Assembly: GCA_003167255.1 (NCBI GenBank)
Contig: PMTR01000148.1
Location: 1 to 64,000 of the forward strand
Reading direction: 5' to 3'
Length of the DNA: 64,000 bases
Origin: Bryobacterales bacterium
Lineage (GTDB): Bacteria > Acidobacteriota > Terriglobia > Bryobacterales > Bryobacteraceae
The notes under the pieces were generated by a model that saw only the letters and a program-made list of their open reading frames with translations, was not told where the DNA came from and ran no database searches. Each line of letters starts with the position of its first letter. Position 1 is the stretch's first letter. Made by a program: the position numbers and the translations under genes. Positions 17,283 to 24,600 of this stretch are shown here, one piece after another.

Positions 17283-17876
17283 TTATTGCCCCGGTTGGGG
17301 CGGCTGCCGGGACTCCATTTGCGCCCGCTGGTAAAAACAATTGCGCGGGACGAGCTGGCGCACCAGGCAGTGTTCCCGGAAATAGATTCCGCAGTTGAGG
17401 CACAGCTCCCGCGGGTTCGAGGTGTGGTCCACGATGTCCGCCGAAAGCCGGTCCAGCAGTTCGGAAGTGCGCCGCAGCTCTTCCGGCGGAAACTGGACGA
17501 AGACACTTTGGAGCTTGCGCTGGCGGGCGCTCTCATAGGCCGTGAGCAGCCGCAGGCCGGCCTCGGTGAGGCGGAGGTGCATGACGCGCCGGTCCTTCAG
17601 GTCCCCGGTGCGCCGCAGCAGGTCGCGCCGCACCAGGCGGTCGACCGCCTTACTGGCGGCCGCATTGCTGACCCGGAGAAACGAAGCCACATCGCCGAGC
17701 GTGTAGGCATTCGTCATGGCCACCAGTTTCAGCAGCTTCATTTGCGAAGCCGTGACCTGCCCTTCGGACGCTTTGTCCAGCAGCCGCTGCTCGATAATGT
17801 CGGCGACGGCGGATGCGAAAACATGCGCGCTTCCCAGGAAATCGTCGATCTCTCGCAGGCTGCGGTCGCGCGTCAT
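17283..17876 (-). CDS. MarR-family regulator with a four-cysteine C-terminal tail
   Basis: A 197-residue winged-helix regulator. The MarR core covers about residues 15-150, with YTLGDVASFLRVSNAAASKAV as recognition region and DLKDRRVMHLRLTEAG as the wing. The unusual part is the tail: C159, C162, C170 and C180 in a C-x2-C-x7-C-x9-C pattern, which could bind an iron-sulphur cluster or zinc. It lies inside the hydrogenase cluster between the maturation protease and hypC, with AAAGGACC before ATG 17876, so it probably senses redox state or metal and controls this cluster. The ligand is inference. Confidence 0.85.
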   Translation of the reverse strand: MTRDRSLREIDDFLGSAHVFASAVADIIEQRLLDKASEGQVTASQMKLLKLVAMTNAYTLGDVASFLRVSNAAASKAVDRLVRRDLLRRTGDLKDRRVMHLRLTEAGLRLLTAYESARQRKLQSVFVQFPPEELRRTSELLDRLSADIVDHTSNPRELCLNCGIYFREHCLVRQLVPRNCFYQRAQMESRQPPQPGQ

Positions 17877-17918
17877 ACAGGTCCTTTTATCTGGAAGTGT
17901 TTTCCTTAGTACGTCACT

Positions 17919-18512
17919 TCAGAAGTTCGCTAAGGTATTCCGGCCCTCCGCTCCCTTACGGTCGCGGCTCGGTGCGGACGGCCGCGGGCTCGCGTCGAAG
18001 TACTCGCGCGCGACCCATCGGGCGGCCTCCGGCACGGCGCGCTGAACGGGTTCGGATAACCCGGGACAGACTTCCGCGGGCAAGGGGCCGGTCTGGCAGG
18101 CGAGCACTCGTACTTCGACGCCGGTCTGTTGTTGCAGCTCGCGCAGCATGTTGGATGTGGGCAACTGGTGCATGGAAAAATCGTCCAGTTTGACCACGGG
18201 GATGTCGGCCGGGTTCAGTTCGAACCACTCACCCGGCTCCCGGCCGACATCCACCGCGTCCAAAATCAGCAGCCGGCGCGGGCGCACCTGGCTGAGGCAA
18301 AGCGTGAACAAAGGCAGGCGCACGCCCGTTCCGGCGTCCAGGATGCAAACGCCGCCGGGCACATCGAAGTGCGTCTCCAGGTATTCGACCAGCGCGCACC
18401 CGAAGCCGTCATCGCCGAAGAAAACGTTGCCGATGCCGAGGATCAGCACCGGCTTCGTGCAAAAGTCGGGAACAGCGTCTTCTTCCCTAATTGGCATGAC
18501 GGCTTCCGGCAC
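17919..18512 (-). CDS. [NiFe] hydrogenase maturation protease
   Basis: A 197-residue protein of the HyaD/HybD/HycI peptidase family. GIGNVFFGDDGFGCALVEYL holds the nickel-sensing Asp/Glu motif, and ILDAVDVG contains the second acidic ligand. These proteases remove the C-terminal tail of the large subunit after nickel insertion. The neighbouring large subunit has such a tail (25 residues after His454). The last 20 or so codons of this gene come from a mobile repeat (17949-17970), so the original C-terminus was probably shorter. Confidence 0.92.
   Translation of the reverse strand: MPEAVMPIREEDAVPDFCTKPVLILGIGNVFFGDDGFGCALVEYLETHFDVPGGVCILDAGTGVRLPLFTLCLSQVRPRRLLILDAVDVGREPGEWFELNPADIPVVKLDDFSMHQLPTSNMLRELQQQTGVEVRVLACQTGPLPAEVCPGLSEPVQRAVPEAARWVAREYFDASPRPSAPSRDRKGAEGRNTLANF
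17949..17970. repeat. CGCTCCCTTACGGTCGCGG repeat, copy 2, inside a coding region
   Basis: This copy lies in the 3-prime end of the maturation protease gene, where it encodes SRDRKGAEGR on the minus strand. Compare copy 1 at 17248-17269. Confidence 0.7.
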
Positions 18513-18521
18513 GGCGCGACC

Positions 18522-19961
18522 CTAGTTTGCGAGCGTATCGAGCAAGCTGCCCTGGGCATCGAAGATGTCCAGCTTCACCGACATCTTTCCGTCCAGCCGG
18601 TGCGTGGCGCAGGACAGGCACGGGTCGTAGGCGCGGATGGCCATCTCGACCGTGTTCAACACGCCCTGATCGTATTTCCCATCGTGGATCAGGCTTTTGG
18701 CGGCCTGCGTCACCGACAGATTGATGGGGGCGTTGTTATGGGTGGTCCCGACGATCAGGTTCATGTTGGTGAGCATGCCGTCGGCGTCGGTCTCGTAATC
18801 GTGAATCAGCGTGCCGCGCGGCGCTTCCGTGCAGCCGACTCCGCGCGCGGCGCGCGGCGTCACTTTCACGCGAGTCTCCAGGCTGGTAATGTCCGGATCG
18901 TCCAGCAGGCGGATGGCGTTTTCCGCGTTATAGAGGAGCTCGATCAGGCGGGCCCAGTGGTACAGCAGGGTAAGCTGCGCCGGGCGGCCGAACTTGCGCC
19001 GGAATTCCTCGAGCTCGGCTTGCGCCAGCGGGGTGTCGATGAAATCGCAAACGTTGATGCGAGCCAGGGTGTTGGCGCGGTACAGGCCGGGCGCGTTATC
19101 TTCCAGCGAGAAGGCGCCGCGCTTCTTGGCATACGGGAACTTCAGGTAGCTCCACGGCTCGATGTGTTCCCCGATGAACTCGGTGTACCGGTCATAAGCG
19201 AAATCGTCGAAGGAGCCGTCGCTGGCCATCAGGCGCAGCTTGCCGTCATAGAGATTGAGGGCGCCGTTCTCTTTGACGGTGCCGATGAATCCGCTGGTGA
19301 TGACGCCCAGCGACTTCACCACGTCGAGGTACTTGGGGAAGACGCTCTCTTTGGCAAAGGCGATGGAGAACTTGGCCAGTTCCAGCGCCTCATCGGCCAT
19401 CTTGCGCAACTGGTCGCGTTCGTCTTTGGCCAGCGGCTTGCTGAAGCCGCCGGGAACGGCGGCCTGCGGGTGGATGGCCTTGCCCGCGATAATCTCGAGC
19501 ATTTTGGCGCACATGTGGCGCACGCGGACCACGCGCCGGGCCACCTCGGGCGCGGCTTGCAACACGCCGATGACGTTGCGCACCGAATAATCGGCATCCG
19601 GACCCAGCAGGAAGTCGGCGCCCGCCAGGAAATAAAAGTGCAGGATGTGTTCTTCCATGTAGGCGATGCTGTTGCACAGCTCGCGCAGTTTGGCCCCGGC
19701 CGGCGGCGGAGTAACCCCGAACACGGCGTCGCAAGCCTTGGCTGCCGCCAGGTGGTGCGACCACGGGCAGACGCCGCAAATGCGTGGGGTGATGCGCGGC
19801 ATGTCTTCCACAGGCCGTCCCATGCAGAAGCGCTCGAACCCGCGCAACTCGATGACATTCACCCGGGCCAGGTTGACGTTGCCGGTATCATCCAGTTGGA
19901 TGGTGATCTTGGCGTGGCCCTCAATTCGCGTCACAGGCTGAATTACTATGGTTTTTCCCAT
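18522..19961 (-). CDS. mvhA: [NiFe] hydrogenase large subunit, MvhA-like (group 3c type)
   Basis: A 479-residue catalytic subunit. The nickel ligands sit in L1 RICGVCPWSH (C62, C65) and L2 DPCLSCATHRL (C448, C451). The RIEGH motif is near residue 12. After His454 there is a 25-residue tail for the maturation protease encoded next. The sequence style (short L1 flank, LGPDADYSVRN, SCATH end) fits F420-non-reducing Mvh-type hydrogenases that pair with HdrA. It oxidises or evolves H2 in the cytoplasm. The phylogenetic group call is by eye. Confidence 0.93.
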   Translation of the reverse strand: MGKTIVIQPVTRIEGHAKITIQLDDTGNVNLARVNVIELRGFERFCMGRPVEDMPRITPRICGVCPWSHHLAAAKACDAVFGVTPPPAGAKLRELCNSIAYMEEHILHFYFLAGADFLLGPDADYSVRNVIGVLQAAPEVARRVVRVRHMCAKMLEIIAGKAIHPQAAVPGGFSKPLAKDERDQLRKMADEALELAKFSIAFAKESVFPKYLDVVKSLGVITSGFIGTVKENGALNLYDGKLRLMASDGSFDDFAYDRYTEFIGEHIEPWSYLKFPYAKKRGAFSLEDNAPGLYRANTLARINVCDFIDTPLAQAELEEFRRKFGRPAQLTLLYHWARLIELLYNAENAIRLLDDPDITSLETRVKVTPRAARGVGCTEAPRGTLIHDYETDADGMLTNMNLIVGTTHNNAPINLSVTQAAKSLIHDGKYDQGVLNTVEMAIRAYDPCLSCATHRLDGKMSVKLDIFDAQGSLLDTLAN

Positions 19962-19964
19962 GGT

Positions 19965-20888
19965 TCACCTCTTGGGCGCCGGCCGCAGGCGGCCCGCACC
20001 GGAAAATCGATTGAAAGTAGCGGCCCGGTCCGGAATCTGTTTCGGATCGAGACCAATAGTAGAAAGCGCGCCCATCATGTCGACCATGGGATTGGCCTTC
20101 TCCGAGATCGGTCCAAAGCACCCTTCGCAGGGCATATAAGCGCGGATGCAGCGCGGTGTGCCCTCACTGCCGCCGCAGCCGGAGCGTGTGGCCGGACCGT
20201 TACACAGAAATCCCTGTTCCATGAAGCAGCGCATCTGGGTCAGCGGAGCGCCGGGGGTGAAGTCGACCGGCTCAAGCCGCCGCCGCAGAGTCGAGGTGGC
20301 CTTCTTCTCGCGGATGGTGGGGCATTCGTCGCATACGCTCTTGGTCGACAGCGTAAATGGGCGGCCTTCCAGCAAGGCGGTGAGCGCGCCCGCGACCATT
20401 TCCGGCGTGGTGGGGCAGCCGGGCAGGATCATATCCACCTTCACCACTTCGCTGATGGCGTACACACGATCGGTCAGGGCCGGGATATCCTCGTGAGGGA
20501 ATCCATTCTTGTCGGTGGTGACGCTCTCGCGGTAGACCTTGGTCATCAATTCTTCGGTGGTGGACAGGTTGGCCAGCGCGGGGATGCCGCCATAACAGGC
20601 GCAGGACCCCAACGCGATCAGCGTTTTGCATTTCCGGCGCATCTCCTGCGCCAGCAGCTTGTGCTCCTCGGTGCGGATGCCGCCGGAGATGAGGCCCACG
20701 TCCGCTTCCGGAATTTCCATTTCCGTTTTTTCGCCGGTCTGGCCAAACAGCTTATGGTCCATCAGCACCGGCATGTGAACAATCTGCACTTTCTCCAATA
20801 AGTCCAACAATGGTTCACCGATATCGAGGATTGTCACCTCGCATCCGCCGCAGATTGTGAACCACTCCTCGGCTAGTCGAGCTGCCAT
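19965..20888 (-). CDS. mvhG: [NiFe] hydrogenase small subunit, MvhG-like
   Basis: A 307-residue electron-transfer subunit without a Tat signal, hence cytoplasmic. C13 and C16 in WFTICGGCEV with SCACYGG and LPGCPTTPE are the proximal [4Fe-4S] ligands. Further cysteines (SVCDECPT, QGFLCNGP, SGCGG, RCIRAYMPCEGCFGP) bind the medial and distal clusters. It passes electrons from the nickel site to MvhD. It ends 3 bases before the large-subunit gene, and AAAGGAC precedes ATG 20888. Confidence 0.93.
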   Translation of the reverse strand: MAARLAEEWFTICGGCEVTILDIGEPLLDLLEKVQIVHMPVLMDHKLFGQTGEKTEMEIPEADVGLISGGIRTEEHKLLAQEMRRKCKTLIALGSCACYGGIPALANLSTTEELMTKVYRESVTTDKNGFPHEDIPALTDRVYAISEVVKVDMILPGCPTTPEMVAGALTALLEGRPFTLSTKSVCDECPTIREKKATSTLRRRLEPVDFTPGAPLTQMRCFMEQGFLCNGPATRSGCGGSEGTPRCIRAYMPCEGCFGPISEKANPMVDMMGALSTIGLDPKQIPDRAATFNRFSGAGRLRPAPKR

Positions 20889-20966
20889 GTTAATAAGTCC
20901 TTTCTTACGACGTCAGTTTTATTCAATTTCCGAACTCTTCCCGGTGGCTGATCGCACCCGCGAAGA

Positions 20967-21008
20967 CGTGTCGAGAAGAGTCTCGACACGGCACGCAGGA
21001 GTGCGTGC
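20967..21008. repeat. two back-to-back perfect hairpins
   Basis: Arms 20967-20976/20981-20990 (10-base stem, loop AGAG) and 20991-20997/21002-21008 (GCACGCA/TGCGTGC, loop GGAG) abut directly. They lie within the operon between the 65-residue gene and the small-subunit gene and could set transcript stability or relative expression. Confidence 0.85.
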
Positions 21009-21013
21009 GCCAC

Positions 21014-21211
21014 TTAGCCAGGCTGTTCCACAGCCACTTTCTTTACTTCTCTTCTGGTATACGCGAGGAATTTTCCTTCCTCTTCTACAATCTCTGTTTC
21101 GAAGCCCTCACTCTGGTAACGCGAAACCACCTGGTCGACAGCCTCCTTCGAGAGGCATGCCTGCCCATCCCATATATATTTCCTGCCGTTCACAATTCGA
21201 TAATTCGTCAT
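21014..21211 (-). CDS. 65-residue protein between MvhD and hydrogenase genes
   Basis: A small soluble protein beginning MTNYRIVNGRKYIWDG, charged and without cysteines or membrane segments. GGGAG precedes ATG 21211. I do not recognise a family. Its place between mvhD and mvhG, on the same strand and flanked by hairpins, suggests either an accessory of the complex or a cargo gene. The sequence looks like genuine protein (balanced composition, good start site). Confidence 0.65.
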   Translation of the reverse strand: MTNYRIVNGRKYIWDGQACLSKEAVDQVVSRYQSEGFETEIVEEEGKFLAYTRREVKKVAVEQPG

Positions 21212-21236
21212 CGAGACTCCCTGCTCGACTGGGCAA

Positions 21237-21262
21237 TAGGACAGGCCGGGAGGCCTGTCCTA
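21237..21262. repeat. 11-base-stem perfect hairpin, GACAGGCC family
   Basis: TAGGACAGGCC (21237-21247), loop GGGA, GGCCTGTCCTA (21252-21262). It has the same core as 1218-1237. It lies between mvhD and the 65-residue gene. Confidence 0.85.
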
Positions 21263-21264
21263 CT

Positions 21265-21696
21265 CTACGTTTTGTACGGGCTGGGACCCAGCCGCTTGAT
21301 TTGGTCGGTGAACTCCGTCATCAATTTGGCGAACTGCGGCCCCTCGGACGCCGATACCCACGCCAGTTTGAATCTTTCCTCCTCAATTCCGAAATCCTGG
21401 AGCATGAGGGTGATGGCCTCGGCCCGCCTTTCCGCTTTCAGATTTCCTTCCTGGTAGTGGCAATCGCCGGGGTGGCATCCACACATGACCACGCCGTCGG
21501 CGCCTTTCGTCAGAGCTTCGATCACCAGGTTCGGATGCACCATTCCCGAACACATCACCCTGATGATCCGCACGTTGGCCGGGTACTGGCAGCGCGATAT
21601 GCCGGCCAGGTCCGCGCCCGCATACGAACACCAGTTGCAAGCCAGCGCCAGAATGACCGGCTCATACTCCTGCTCTACCGCCAAACCCGTGCTCAT
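21265..21696 (-). CDS. mvhD: MvhD-type electron-transfer subunit
   Basis: A 143-residue iron-sulphur protein. Cysteines C20, C23, C36, C49, C72, C74 and C79 lie in ALACNWCSYAGADLAG, RVMCSG and MCGCHPGDCHY, the MvhD pattern. It carries electrons from the hydrogenase small subunit to HdrA. The frame extends upstream into hdrA, but ATG 21696 overlaps the hdrA stop (ATGA) and gives the family start. Confidence 0.92.
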   Translation of the reverse strand: MSTGLAVEQEYEPVILALACNWCSYAGADLAGISRCQYPANVRIIRVMCSGMVHPNLVIEALTKGADGVVMCGCHPGDCHYQEGNLKAERRAEAITLMLQDFGIEEERFKLAWVSASEGPQFAKLMTEFTDQIKRLGPSPYKT

Positions 21697-24600
21697 GCCA
21701 CCTCCAGCGCGGCGGCCACTTGCGCCGCCAGTTGCTCCGGCTTGAAGCCCCTCACCACAATGCCCCCCTTGGGGCAGGTAGCCTGGCACGTGCCACAGCC
21801 CTTGCACAGGCTCTCGTTCACTTCAACGGTCTTCTTGACGGACCCGCCTCTGACGTATTCGATCAGCGACAGCGCCTTGTAAGGGCAGGGATCGACGCAG
21901 TAGGCGCAGCCGTCGCAGTTTTCGTCCACCACGAACGAAATTGTGCCCTCCAGCTCCACATAGTCCTTGCTCAGAATCGCGCTGGCCCGGGCCGCCGCAG
22001 CCTGGGCCTGGATGATGGTTTCCTCGATCGACTTGGGTGCGTGCGCCAGGCCGCAAACAAAAACGCCGTCGGTCGCGAAGTCCACGGGCCTGAGTTTCAT
22101 ATGGGCTTCCAGGAAGAAGCCGTCCTGGTTGCGCGGAATCTTCAGGAGTTGCGCCGTCTCCTGGTTTCCGTGGTCCGGCACAATGCCGGCCGAGAGCACC
22201 ACCAGGTCGGCCTCAATCCGGATTTCCCGTTCCAGCAGCGGCGCGTAGACGGTTACGGCCAGTCGTCCGTCGTTTTTCGCCACCTCCGGCTTTCGGTCTT
22301 CCTCGTATCGCAGGAAGACAACTCCCTGTTCCCGCGCTTTGGAATAATATGACTCCCGGAAGCCGTAGGTGCGGATGTCCCGGTACAGGACATAGACATT
22401 CGCGTTGGGATTCTGCTGCTTGATCTTCAGGGCATTCTTGACCGCCTCAGTGCAGCACACGCGCGAGCAGTAAGGCCTTTCCTTGTCGCGGGAACCCACA
22501 CACTGGATCATGACGACGGTGCCCGAAATCCCACTCTGGCCCCGGTCGCTCAACCTGGATTCCAGATCCAATTGGGTGATGACCTGGGCGCAGCTTGACA
22601 GACGACAAGAACCGATCGTCTGTCCCACCTCATTTCCGTACCCGTATTCCTTGGGCTGGTAAAGGCCAGCGCCGGTCGCGACGATCACCACTCCATGCTC
22701 GACCGTCTCGACGCCGTGGCCGTCGGAAATGGTGGTTTTGAAATGGCCGATGGAACCGTCGATGGCCGTGATCCTGGACTCGGTAAATACGTGAATATTC
22801 TCGTCGCCGCTCACTTTCCCGATCAGGTCCGTCAACTCTTCCTGAGGCTTCTCGCCGTTGAGCAGGTAGCGGATGCGCCGCAGATTTCCACCCAACTCTT
22901 TTTCCCTTTCGACCAGGTACACCGGGACGCCCTGCGAGGCGAGCTCCGTGGCGGCTACCATGCCGGCCAGCCCGCCGCCGATTACCAGGGCCGCTTTCTC
23001 GATCGACAGCTTGCCCTTCCGGAGAGGCTCGAGCAGCCGGGACTTGGCGACCGCCATGCGGACCAGGTCCTTGGCCTTCCGGGTGGCCTTCTCGTGCTCC
23101 TGCATGTGCACCCAGGAGCACTGATCGCGGATGTTGGCCATCTCGAACAGGTAAGGGTTGAGCCCGGCTTCGCGACAGGTGTTCCGGAACAGGGCCTCAT
23201 GCGTTCGCGGCGAGCAGGACGCCACGATCACCCGATTCAGATCGTGGTCGCGTATCTGTTGCTTGATCCGATCCTGGGTGTCGTTCGCACAGGTATAGAC
23301 ATTGTTCTCCGCATACACAACGTTATCGAGCGTCCTGACATATTCGACCACGCTGGGCACATCCACCACACCGGCGATATTGCTTCCGCAGTGGCAGACA
23401 AAAACTCCGATTCGGGGCGGCTGCCCGCTGACGTCGATTTCGGGAGGATATTCCTTGACTGCGATCTGCGAGCCTCTGGCTTCGCTCAGGAGCGCCAGCA
23501 CCTTGGCCGCGGCCGCGGACGCCTGCATCACGGTTTCCGGGATGTCCTTGGGCTCGGTGAAAGGCCCGCCCACATAGACCCCCTCCCGCACCTGCGCCGG
23601 CGCGAAAACAGAAGTTTGGCAGAAGTTGAATTCGTTCAGCTTCATGCCAAATAGGCCGGCCAGGCGCTTGGCGTCACGGGGCGCCTGCATTCCAGTCGAG
23701 AGGACCACAAGGTCGTATTCGCGGGCCTTCTTGCGGTCCCCGTCGCCGAGGTAATGGATGGTCAGATTTCCGGTCTCGGGGGTCTCCTCGATGGATGCCG
23801 GCCGGGACCTTATATAATTGACTCCCCGGCCCTTCGCGCGCTCATAGTACCCCTCAAAGCCCTTGCCGAATGCGCGCAAGTCCATGTAAAAGATGTCGCA
23901 CTCCACGCCCTCGCCGACATGTTCCTTGGCCATCAGCGCTTCCTTGGTGGCGTACATGCAGCAGACGCTGGAGCAGTAGTCGCGCTCACAATCCCGCGAA
24001 CCGACGCACTGGATAAAGGCAATCCGCTTCGGCTCCCGATGGTCGCCGGGGCGCTGAACGTGGCCGGAATAAGGCCCGGATGCGGACAGGATCCGCTCGA
24101 ACTCCAGCGCCGTGATGACGTTCGGGAAGCGGCCATAGCCGTAGCGCGGCAGCGCTGCCGGATCGAAGGGCTCAAACCCCGGCGCCAGCACCACCGCGCC
24201 GACCTTCACCTCCCGATGCTCTTCCTGCATGCCAAAATCGATCGCGCCGGCTTCGCACGCGTCGGCGCACATGTGGCAATCGGAGCAGATGCCGCAACTG
24301 AGGCAGCGATGCGCTTCGGCCACGGCCTGTTCCTCGCTGTAACCGATCTGAACCTCGTCAAAGGATTTGGCCCGCTCGGCGGGCGCAAGCTCCGGTACTG
24401 CAACCTGCCGCTGCGTCTGCCAACCGGCCGTATCGACCACGTACTCGGTGGGATATGGGCCTTCGAGCTCGCGTCCCGCCCGCAGGTCCTGGCCGTTGAG
24501 CCAGCGGTCGATCGAAATCGCGGCCTTCTTGCCGGCCAGCATGGCTGTTACCACCACGTCCGGACCGGTTACGCAATCGCCGCCGACGAACACGCCCGCG

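Noticed and set aside
18129-20801. 890-codon open frame on the plus strand over the hydrogenase genes
   Set aside because: It is antisense to well-supported large and small subunit genes; high GC keeps the opposite strand open. Composition is His/Arg/Gln-rich without domains.
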